DNA from: an uncultured Aquimarina sp.
GTDB lineage: Bacteria; Bacteroidota; Bacteroidia; Flavobacteriales; Flavobacteriaceae
Length of the DNA: 64,000 nt
Reading direction: 5' to 3'
Assembly: GCA_947498775.1 (NCBI GenBank)
Contig: CANMLL010000003.1
Span: 1 to 64,000, forward strand
A program made the translations under genes and the position numbers. The notes below the pieces were generated by a model. The model made no database searches, was not told where the DNA came from, and worked only from the letters and a program-made list of their open reading frames with translations. Of this stretch, positions 56,608-64,000 are shown piece after piece (position 1 is the first letter of the stretch; each line of letters starts with the position of its first letter).

Positions 56608-59600
56608 ATGAAAAAGAGTACAATTATTACCTTCCTGTGTTTTCTTGTTCTACAAATACAGAACACCAAGGCTCAATGCACCGATTTGATATTTAATGAC
56701 GAGTTTTCGGGCTCTTCTGTAGACCTAAGTAAGTGGAGTTTTGATATCGGAGATGGATGCCCTGGTCTTTGTGGATGGGGAAATGCCGAGGAGCAATATT
56801 ATCGTTCAGAAAACACCAGTGTAAATAATGGTAAGTTAATCATTACCACAAAAAATGAAAGCTTTGGAGGCAAGCAATACACCTCATCCAAACTTATAAC
56901 CTCTCAGAAATTTAGTTCAAGATACGGTAGATATGAAGCCAGTATCAAATTACCATCCGCAGGCGGAATATGGCCCGCATTTTGGATGTTACCAGAAAAT
57001 GGAAGTTGGCCCTTCACCGGTGAAATTGACATCATGGAAGCTCAACATAAAAATCCTCAAAAAATTGGAGGTACCGTTCATTATTCTAATGGAGGTTGGA
57101 CGTTTAACGGTAGAGAATACCATGCAGGATTAGATCTTTCTGCAGGGTTTCATGAATACGCGGTTGAATGGGAACCTAATGAAATACGCTGGTATGTTGA
57201 CAACCAATTGTACCACACAGTTACTCCAGCCACCACGGTGGATCCCTGGCCTTTTTCTGAAGGTAATTGGTATATTATTCTAAATGTTGCGGTTGGTGGA
57301 CCTGGAACACCCTATACTGGTAGAGTTGCTCCTACTCCACAGGACTATCCCACCCAAATGGAGGTTGACTATGTTAGGGTCTATAACGGTACTCTAAATC
57401 AAGAATTGATAGGAGACAACAAGGTACAAGAAGGAGAATCTGGTAAAAGATATAGTGTTGAAAATAGTGATGGAACTTCCTTTACATGGACTGTACCCAA
57501 TACTGCGGTAATTGCAACTGGTCAAGGAACTAATTCAATTACTGTGGACTGGGGTGCCACAGGTGGAGATGTAACTGTACAGATTAGCAAACCAGGATGT
57601 GAAAACAATACGCTTAAAATGCCTGTTGAAGTAATTCAACCAAGAACCGTTGAATTTATTTATGAAGATTTTGAAGCCAACAGAAATATATCCTATACTT
57701 CGGTAACCGATGGCACCCTTGAACAATCTGTTAACAACCCAAACGCAAGTACTATAAATAATTCCCAACTCGTAGGAAAATACCAGAGATCTTCTGGTGC
57801 TTTGTATGACGGATTGTATATTTCTTCTTCAGATATTGGAAATGCTTTAGATATAGTTTCCGGTAAAAAGGAAATCTGGGTAGATGTGTATAGTGATGCT
57901 CCTATCGGAACGGAGTTCATTTTACAGATCGAAAAAGGTGCTGCTGCTGTAAATACGTATCCCGCAGGAAGACATAATAGGTATACTGCAAAAACTACAA
58001 CTCAAAATCAATGGGAAACATTAGAATTTGAATTGTTGGATAGACCCGATACAAGTATTAGTGGAACAGACACCGATCAATTTGTAGTATTGATCGATCC
58101 CGAGAGTAATACCAATCATAAGGTGTACTTTGATAATTTCAGAAAAATGAAAGTACCCAAAGCTGTTTTGTTAGAAGAAGAAATTATTGCAAACTATGAA
58201 GATATTGATCTATTAAACGTATTTTTTGAAAATGGAGAATACACTGCCAAAATACCTAATCCAAATCCAAATGAGGTCAACACAAGTAATAATGTAGCGA
58301 GCTATACCAGAAATGCTTCAGAAGTATATGATGTTGTTAGCTTCTCTACCAATGTTATTCAAAACAGTGCATCTTTTGTAGATGGAGATCATATTTTTTA
58401 CATGGATCTATATACTTCTGCTCCGGTTGGGACAGAAATAACATTAAGTCTGGAAAATCAGGTAATCTCTGAAAACGACTTCCCCGCAGGGAGAAACAGT
58501 CAATATATCGGTGTTGTTGGTGTTCAAAATGGTTGGCATACTATAGAATTTGCTTATGCGTCTTCTCCAGACAATGCCACATCGGGTGTAGCTGTTAATG
58601 AAATTTCACTGCTTTTTAATCCTAACTCGAATACCTCTGAAACATACTATTTTGACAATTTCAGAATTGGTAAAACTAAATTGCCGGTAAATTATAGTTT
58701 TCTGGAAATAATACAGGATTTTGAAAACATCAATAATTTAACTTACAATACTACTACAACAGGCAATTATACTTTTGGAATTGATAATCCAGCCAATAAC
58801 GATATCAACGCTTCTGCAAAAACCGGCGCATATATTAGAAATAACACCGAATTGTATGATGTCCTGTTTTTTGACACCAATTTTATCAATGACGCCAGTG
58901 CATATGTGACCGAAGATAAAAGGTTTGCCATGGATGTATACACATCTGCTCCTATTGGCACCTTGATAAGTTGGCAATTAGAATCTGGAGCGCTTTCTAA
59001 TAGCGAAAATTATCCAACCGGAAGACATAGTATTTATCAGGCAAAAACAAAGGAAACAAATACCTGGCATACTATTGAATTTGTACTAACTAGCACTCCT
59101 GATTTGGTAGTAACCGACAGCCAGGTAAACAGAGTAGTAGTACTTTTTAATCCTGGTGTTGCCTCTGGTGAAACCTTCTATATTGATAATTTTCGAGTTC
59201 TTGAAAAAGAAGATACTGTGGTTACTAATCCTGTATTGTCAAGTATTGTTATTAGTCCTTCTAATAGTGAAATTACTCTGGGAGCTTCGCAACAATTTTC
59301 AGCTCAGGGATATGATCAAAATGGAAATACAATATCGGCATCATATAGCTGGACAGCCAACGAGGGATCAATAGATTCTAATGGCTTGTATACAGGTTCA
59401 TTAGCCGGAGAATATACCGTTACGGCAACAAGTGAAACGGTTTCAGGATCAACTACAATAAAAGTTATAAACAATGCACCAATTACTTATGCTTCAATCC
59501 CTGGCGTTCTGGAAGGGGAAAATTACAAACCAGGAGGCCAGGGAATTGGTTTTAATGACACCACTCCTGGAAACACGGGTGGTGCTTACAAAGAAGATGA

Positions 59601-60534
59601 TGTTGATATAGAAAATACCGGTGACTCTTCTGGAGTATACAATGTGGGATGGATCGATGCTAACGAATGGTTGGCTTATGATATCGATGCTACAGCAACA
59701 TCAAATACCTACGATATAGACTTCAGAGTAGCTTCTCCCAATGGTGAGGGTAAATTTCACTTAGAAATAAATGGCGTAGCTATTACTGACGTAATTTCGG
59801 TACCCAATACAGGAAACTGGCAAGACTATCAAACAGTGACTGTTACCAATATTAGTATAGCTGCCGGTCAACAAGAACTGAGAGTTGTTTTTGACAACAG
59901 TGGTTTAAATCTGAATTTTATCGAATTCAGAGCTTCTTCTGGTACTCCCAACCAGGAAGTTTGTACGGGAATTGCTGACAATCAACAGTATCGCTATGAG
60001 GTTTCATCAGATTCTGCCTACCCCACTATTACATTCATCCCAGAAGTTACTGGAACTGGCGATACTGTTTGTATTTTATATTATGGTACTTCGTCTACCG
60101 GTACCTATGCCGGCTATACGGTTAGTCCCAACGAGCCATATCAAATCAACGCTCAAGAAGGAGAACAAATCTATTTTTACTACACCTATAACTTGCCTGC
60201 TGGTGGTGAGAATAATACCGCAGATCAACGACACAATTTTATTGTTGGAGAATGTAATGCTACACAAGGGTTAAAATCCAATAAAAATATTGATTCAAAG
60301 GTATTGGTATATCCTAATCCTGTATCGAATAAATTGCACATGCAATTATCGGCAACAGACAGCTTTAAGGGATTCGAAATTATTGATTTACTGGGAAAAA
60401 CAATCGTTAAACAACCCATTAATACTAAAACCAAACATATCAACATAGACATGAGCCAATACGAAAAAGGTCTTTACTTTTTAAACCTACATAGCATTAC
60501 TGGAAATCAAACCATTAAGCTTTTGAAAAAATAA
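56608..60534 (+). CDS. Multimodular GH16 beta-glucanase, three novel repeat modules, CBM6, CBM56-like, T9SS tail
   Basis: A 1,308-residue secreted enzyme. A signal peptide (about 1-22) precedes the GH16 domain (about 25-265), with LIFNDEFSGSSVD, GIWPAFWMLP and the active site GEIDIMEAQH. An Ig/PKD-like domain follows (about 268-348). Next come three tandem modules of about 175 residues (about 349-525, 526-700, 700-869), each of the form DFE..N..Y, then an ID.YSDAPIGT-type strand pair, PAGRH..Y, W.T.EF and YFDNFR. A Big_2-like domain (about 871-956), a CBM6 (about 961-1110), a CBM56-like beta-1,3-glucan-binding domain (about 1118-1216) and a T9SS tail (from about 1230) complete it. It follows the GH5 gene by 48 bases. 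Confidence 0.92.
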   Translation: MKKSTIITFLCFLVLQIQNTKAQCTDLIFNDEFSGSSVDLSKWSFDIGDGCPGLCGWGNAEEQYYRSENTSVNNGKLIITTKNESFGGKQYTSSKLITSQKFSSRYGRYEASIKLPSAGGIWPAFWMLPENGSWPFTGEIDIMEAQHKNPQKIGGTVHYSNGGWTFNGREYHAGLDLSAGFHEYAVEWEPNEIRWYVDNQLYHTVTPATTVDPWPFSEGNWYIILNVAVGGPGTPYTGRVAPTPQDYPTQMEVDYVRVYNGTLNQELIGDNKVQEGESGKRYSVENSDGTSFTWTVPNTAVIATGQGTNSITVDWGATGGDVTVQISKPGCENNTLKMPVEVIQPRTVEFIYEDFEANRNISYTSVTDGTLEQSVNNPNASTINNSQLVGKYQRSSGALYDGLYISSSDIGNALDIVSGKKEIWVDVYSDAPIGTEFILQIEKGAAAVNTYPAGRHNRYTAKTTTQNQWETLEFELLDRPDTSISGTDTDQFVVLIDPESNTNHKVYFDNFRKMKVPKAVLLEEEIIANYEDIDLLNVFFENGEYTAKIPNPNPNEVNTSNNVASYTRNASEVYDVVSFSTNVIQNSASFVDGDHIFYMDLYTSAPVGTEITLSLENQVISENDFPAGRNSQYIGVVGVQNGWHTIEFAYASSPDNATSGVAVNEISLLFNPNSNTSETYYFDNFRIGKTKLPVNYSFLEIIQDFENINNLTYNTTTTGNYTFGIDNPANNDINASAKTGAYIRNNTELYDVLFFDTNFINDASAYVTEDKRFAMDVYTSAPIGTLISWQLESGALSNSENYPTGRHSIYQAKTKETNTWHTIEFVLTSTPDLVVTDSQVNRVVVLFNPGVASGETFYIDNFRVLEKEDTVVTNPVLSSIVISPSNSEITLGASQQFSAQGYDQNGNTISASYSWTANEGSIDSNGLYTGSLAGEYTVTATSETVSGSTTIKVINNAPITYASIPGVLEGENYKPGGQGIGFNDTTPGNTGGAYKEDDVDIENTGDSSGVYNVGWIDANEWLAYDIDATATSNTYDIDFRVASPNGEGKFHLEINGVAITDVISVPNTGNWQDYQTVTVTNISIAAGQQELRVVFDNSGLNLNFIEFRASSGTPNQEVCTGIADNQQYRYEVSSDSAYPTITFIPEVTGTGDTVCILYYGTSSTGTYAGYTVSPNEPYQINAQEGEQIYFYYTYNLPAGGENNTADQRHNFIVGECNATQGLKSNKNIDSKVLVYPNPVSNKLHMQLSATDSFKGFEIIDLLGKTIVKQPINTKTKHINIDMSQYEKGLYFLNLHSITGNQTIKLLKK

Positions 60535-60552
60535 CTTTGGCCTCTATTTTAT

Positions 60553-60587
60553 GAGAGAATGGCTCTAAAATATGGAGCTGTTCTCTC
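60553..60587 (+). terminator. Terminator hairpin after GH16 gene
   Basis: GAGAGAATGGCTC ... GAGCTGTTCTCTC forms a stem with a small internal mismatch, beginning 18 bases after the stop. A near-identical hairpin follows the GH64 gene. Confidence 0.7.
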
Positions 60588-60632
60588 TTAAATATCCTTT
60601 AGAATAATCACACTCACTCTTATATTAAAAAC

Positions 60633-62969
60633 ATGAAAATTACATTTATACTTCAGGTATTACTATTGGTAATGCTACATAATCTTGGTATTGCACAAAA
60701 TAAAATCCCTTTACAAATTGAAAATAAAACGACATATACTGATGATGAAATTTATATAGCTATTGTTGGAAAAAGTCAGGAAATCCGAGGGCAATTTATC
60801 TATCTTGATATAGAAACGGGTATACAAAAACCAATGGATCGATCTTTAAATACCTTACCCGGTCCTGTAGGCGATGATTATAGCCAAGGACCCGATGGCA
60901 AAAATCGCTATGCTGATATTTTTGTGAAACTCAGCGAAATATCAAATAAAACTATATCCATTGAAGCCATTGAAAGCTCCAGAATATTTTTGTCTTTCAA
61001 CAATCCTTTATTTCTATTCTTTCACTGCCCTGGTCCAGGAAACTGTATTGATGAAAACGGAAATACGGTAGGTCCGGGGTATACTTCTCCAGATCCAAAT
61101 AACCCGTTTGATCCTAATCGCGATTTCCTCTATGAAATCGTTGAGTTAAATTTAGAACAAAACAATACCGATTTGGTATTTCATGGCAATACCAGCCGAG
61201 TAGATTCTTTTCAATATCCCATAGGGTTAGAAATTACAGGTTCTAGAGGGACTCAAACGGTAGGAGAAATTTCTGAGAAAAATAATATCGTTACCGCTTT
61301 TACATCAGGCGCCCCAATTGAATTCAAAAAATGTGTAGATGAAAAAACTGGTGTCATTACTGCTCCATCAAAAACGCCCGAATTTAAAGAAGGCCAAGGG
61401 ATCTATGCTAACTATTTTCAACCTTATATTGACCGCGTTTGGGAAAAATACAAAAACTCTCCGTTAGCCTTTAGAGATGGTGATGGTGTTCTTTGGGAAG
61501 GTGGCGTTGAAGGCGAAAGGTTAATAGTTACCGGTAATGCTCCGGGCTCTGCATTTGATGGACAACAAGCCATCATCGAAAAAAGACCCAATACCCAAGA
61601 GGTTCTGGAGGGAAAAGGAGTTTTTAATAGCGGAAACGCCTTTGACAAAAGAATCCAAGCACAGTTTTGCGCGGCGTTTAACCGTCATGTAATTAATGAT
61701 CAAGCCGGAGGTGATCCTGGTATTCAAGATTGGGGCAATCCATCTACATTTTATCAAACGTCTCCTTATAATTACTATGCAAGCTTTTGGCATAATGAGG
61801 AATATGTCTTAAATGGAAAGGGATATGGATTTGCATATGATGACGTTTTTGATCAAGCATCATTACTTTATGAACCCAAAACAGAAGCTATAAAGATTGT
61901 CTTAGGATCTATTCAGAATAACACTTCGCCTCCTCCTTCATACACATCAATCCCAGGAGTTCTAGAAGCAGAAAATTACAAACCTGGAGGTAGCGGAATT
62001 GGATATCAAGATTTTACCTCGGGTAATACTGGTGGAGCCTACAAACAAGATGATGTAGATATTGAAAATACTGGTGATACAAAAGGAGAGTTCAATGTGG
62101 GGTGGATTGATACTGGGGAGTGGTTAGCCTACGATATCAATGCTACCTCAACATTGAACACCTATGATATAGATTTTAGAGTAGCCTCACCCAATGGTCA
62201 AGGAAAGTTTCATCTAGAAATCGGAGGAGTTACAATTACAGATGTAATTTCGGTACCCAATACAGGAAATTGGCAAAAATATGAGACCGTAACGGTTACC
62301 GACATAAATATCCCTGCCGGACAACATGAGCTACGTGTAGTTTTTGACAATAGTGGTTTAAATTTGAATTATATAGCCTTTAAAGTTTCCCCTATTGCCA
62401 CTGAAAGCTGTTCAGGAACTTCAGAGAATCAACAGTATCGCTATGAGGTTTCTTCAGATTTGGTTAATCCCTATATTATATTCATACCAAAAAATGAAGG
62501 AATTGGTGATACTGTTTGTATTCTTTATTATGGCACCTCACCTACAGGGCCCTATCCAGGTTATTCTGTGAAACCCAATGAGCCATATCAAATTAATGCA
62601 TCTGAAGGAGAACAAATCTACTTCTACTATACCTATAGTTTACCAACAGGAGGAGAAAATAATACAGCAAATCAAAAGCATGATCTTATCGTTGGGACTT
62701 GTAGTCCAAAATCAGGGGTAGGTTTTAATTCTGAGGCTATAGTATTTCCTAACCCAATCATCAATAAGGTGCAAATACAGTTATCACCCAAACACAGTTT
62801 TAATAGATTAGAAGTTGTAGATATACTGGGAAAAGTAATCCACAAACAAGATATTAACTCCAAAATCATAGATATTAATTTTGATATGAGTCAAGAAGAA
62901 GACGGGCTTTATCTTTTAAATCTTTATGGAAAATCAGGAATTAAAAACTACAAATTGCTAAAGAAATAG
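60633..62969 (+). CDS. GH64 beta-1,3-glucanase with CBM6, CBM56-like domain and T9SS tail
   Basis: A 778-residue secreted enzyme. The signal peptide ends near LGIAQN. The catalytic region (about 23-430) matches GH64, the laminaripentaose-producing beta-1,3-glucanase family with a thaumatin-like fold: IPLQIENKT at the start, the catalytic region NTSRVDSFQYPIGLEITG, and FDKRIQAQFCAAFNRHV and FWHNEEYVLNGKGYGFAYDDV near the end. A CBM6 module (about 438-590), a CBM56-like domain (about 591-690, QQYRYEVSSDLVNPYI to YFYYTYSLPTGGENNTANQ) and a T9SS tail (from about 705) follow. The C-terminal half is clearly paralogous to that of the GH16 protein upstream, 98 bases away. Confidence 0.9.
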   Translation: MKITFILQVLLLVMLHNLGIAQNKIPLQIENKTTYTDDEIYIAIVGKSQEIRGQFIYLDIETGIQKPMDRSLNTLPGPVGDDYSQGPDGKNRYADIFVKLSEISNKTISIEAIESSRIFLSFNNPLFLFFHCPGPGNCIDENGNTVGPGYTSPDPNNPFDPNRDFLYEIVELNLEQNNTDLVFHGNTSRVDSFQYPIGLEITGSRGTQTVGEISEKNNIVTAFTSGAPIEFKKCVDEKTGVITAPSKTPEFKEGQGIYANYFQPYIDRVWEKYKNSPLAFRDGDGVLWEGGVEGERLIVTGNAPGSAFDGQQAIIEKRPNTQEVLEGKGVFNSGNAFDKRIQAQFCAAFNRHVINDQAGGDPGIQDWGNPSTFYQTSPYNYYASFWHNEEYVLNGKGYGFAYDDVFDQASLLYEPKTEAIKIVLGSIQNNTSPPPSYTSIPGVLEAENYKPGGSGIGYQDFTSGNTGGAYKQDDVDIENTGDTKGEFNVGWIDTGEWLAYDINATSTLNTYDIDFRVASPNGQGKFHLEIGGVTITDVISVPNTGNWQKYETVTVTDINIPAGQHELRVVFDNSGLNLNYIAFKVSPIATESCSGTSENQQYRYEVSSDLVNPYIIFIPKNEGIGDTVCILYYGTSPTGPYPGYSVKPNEPYQINASEGEQIYFYYTYSLPTGGENNTANQKHDLIVGTCSPKSGVGFNSEAIVFPNPIINKVQIQLSPKHSFNRLEVVDILGKVIHKQDINSKIIDINFDMSQEEDGLYLLNLYGKSGIKNYKLLKK

Positions 62970-62985
62970 CTATAGCCCTGTTTTT

Positions 62986-63020
62986 GAGAGGATGACTCTT
63001 TTTATAAGAGTTGTTCTCTC
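62986..63020 (+). terminator. Terminator hairpin after GH64 gene
   Basis: GAGAGGATGACTCTT ... AAGAGTTGTTCTCTC forms a stem of about 15 pairs shortly after the stop. It is the counterpart of the hairpin at 60553-60587. Confidence 0.75.
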
Positions 63021-63045
63021 TTAAACACAAGGGAAAAGTATTTTA

Positions 63046-63504
63046 TCAGGAAACTCCCTGCATTGTAAGTAGTGTAGTTGACCAAACAATCACAGATGAT
63101 AAGAAGATTCCAACGGTATTAGCTACAAAAGCTTTTCTTTTTTTGATCTTAAACAAGTACGTAGCAATACTTCCAGCGTATACTCCAGTCCCGGGCAGTG
63201 GAATCATTACAAAAAGTAAAAGTCCCCAAAACCCATATTTTTTAATTTTATCACCAGAACCTGTTTTTGCTCTTCTGGCAACAAAAATCGCAGATTTTTT
63301 ATACCAATTCCATCTCAATAAATAACTGTTGATTTTTTCTAAAAAGAAGATCATCATAGGAAACACCAATAAATTGGCTAAAAAGCACACCACGAATACC
63401 AAATAGATATTTACTCCATTAAACAAACCGTAAGGTATTCCGACTTTAGCTTCACCAAACGGAGAAACACTCCATAAAATGGCTATAACAATTTCCTTAA
63501 TCAC
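63046..63504 (-). CDS. Small multi-drug export family membrane protein (COG2426)
   Basis: A 152-residue membrane protein with about four spans. It carries the features of the COG2426 (Sm_multidrug_ex) family: the N-terminal LWSVSPFGEAKVGIPYGL, a central loop with FVARRAKTGSGDKIKKYGFWGLLLFV, and the conserved MIPLPGTGVYAGSIATYLF. Despite the family name, the transport substrate is not established. It is convergent with the GH64 gene, whose terminator hairpin lies just before its stop, and is not part of the glucan locus. Confidence 0.88.
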   Translation of the reverse strand: MIKEIVIAILWSVSPFGEAKVGIPYGLFNGVNIYLVFVVCFLANLLVFPMMIFFLEKINSYLLRWNWYKKSAIFVARRAKTGSGDKIKKYGFWGLLLFVMIPLPGTGVYAGSIATYLFKIKKRKAFVANTVGIFLSSVIVWSTTLLTMQGVS

Positions 63505-63621
63505 AAACTTACTTTTTTTTGAACTGCAAATATAATGTTCTGAGCGATTTACGCGATATTATTTATCATAAAAAATGATTAAACCTGCTTTATGCATTAA
63601 AAAATCTATTACTGATAAAAA

Positions 63622-64000
63622 TTATTCCTTATTGATTTTGGGTTCTAGCCAAAGAAAACCTATACATAATAGAAATATGAAAAAGAACCATAAAGGATTT
63701 ATAGGCTTCAATAGTTTTGCATCTTCTTCCAGACTAGAAAATTGATCGAAGTATCGCCGGTTCTTTTGTATCTTATCGTAATCTTTTTGAGATCTCCAAT
63801 GTAGTGTATCAGCAACAAAATAATTGAACATCATTGTAGAGTCCTGTTGTACAGATAACTTTTCCCATCCCAATGTGTTTGGATGCATAGTACCATGCCA
63901 TAAATTTTCAATACTAAGACCTCTACGCAAAGGAATCGTATATCTTCCCATTGTTTGCACAGTTGGTTTTTCTATGGATGTCCTTAAACTAAATTCGAAT
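63622..64000 (-). CDS. C-terminal part of a membrane-anchored protein (5' end beyond window)
   Basis: The frame is open from the right edge of the window to the stop at 63622, so only the last 126 residues are seen. A GTG at 63960 could be a start but the frame stays open upstream of it, without any signal for a start. The visible part has SIENLWHGTMHPNTLGWEKL, a basic helical stretch and one C-terminal membrane span (NPLWFFFIFLLCIGFLWLEPKI). This 'WFF...LWLEPK' ending is familiar from large flavobacterial membrane proteins of unknown function with VWA or BatA-like domains, but I cannot assign it. Confidence 0.7.
   Translation of the reverse strand, partial: FEFSLRTSIEKPTVQTMGRYTIPLRRGLSIENLWHGTMHPNTLGWEKLSVQQDSTMMFNYFVADTLHWRSQKDYDKIQKNRRYFDQFSSLEEDAKLLKPINPLWFFFIFLLCIGFLWLEPKINKE

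Overview
The window looks like chromosomal DNA from a marine flavobacterium (Bacteroidota, Flavobacteriaceae; an Aquimarina-like genus is a guess from overall style). The DNA is AT-rich. It carries type IX secretion (T9SS) C-terminal sorting domains, a SusC/SusD pair, a Y_Y_Y-type one-protein regulator, promoters with the Bacteroidota form TTG-N17-TAnnTTTG, and lipoproteins with a Bacteroidota-type lipobox. I saw no rRNA, tRNA or CRISPR array.

Layout. (a) 1-9051, minus strand: the 5' part of a giant secreted protein (over 2,800 residues in the window) with many calcium-binding thrombospondin type-3 repeats, preceded by a small single-span membrane protein. (b) 10027-11437, plus strand: two small secreted proteins, the second with an arabinofuranosidase-B-like lectin fold. 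(c) 11689-19941: nitrogen assimilation, with gltD and gltB (minus) divergent from a PII gene and an ammonium channel gene (plus). (d) 20001-22959, minus: a DUF4870 membrane protein and a secreted trypsin-like protease with a T9SS tail. (e) 23268-27334: mnmE followed by a 2.6-kb accessory island bounded by a 55-bp direct repeat whose left copy contains the mnmE 3' end. The island holds a truncated TOTE-type primase gene, a COG3910-like ATPase, a frameshifted DUF6922-like gene and a HigBA toxin-antitoxin pair. (f) 27498-37065: probable metal-related functions. These are a His/Met-heptad lipoprotein divergent from a Fur-family regulator, a lipoprotein subtilase, a split 5'-nucleotidase, and a MacB/FtsX-like ABC operon divergent from merC-like and folE genes. 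The last two share one palindromic operator lying symmetrically over both promoters. A serine hydrolase follows. (g) 37105-38773: an insertion sequence, then a small secreted protein and a gene fragment. (h) 40092-62969: a beta-glucan utilisation locus. On the minus strand it has a sensor-regulator, SusC, SusD, a surface glycan-binding lipoprotein, GH16 and GH3. On the plus strand it has large secreted GH5, GH16 and GH64 enzymes with CBM6, CBM56-like and T9SS modules. (i) 63046-64000: a COG2426 membrane protein and the 3' end of another membrane protein.

How it fits together. In the glucan locus the secreted GH5, GH16 and GH64 enzymes would cut beta-1,3- and possibly mixed-linkage glucans outside the cell. 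The PKD lipoprotein and SusD would capture oligosaccharides and SusC would import them. The lipoprotein GH16 would trim them further and GH3 would finish to glucose. The Y_Y_Y regulator would sense the oligosaccharides. The metal-related block resembles the Zur-controlled MacB-like systems of Gammaproteobacteria, and its exactly symmetric divergent promoter is one of the two most distinctive regulatory or architectural features here. The other is the mnmE 3'-end attachment-site-like repeat.
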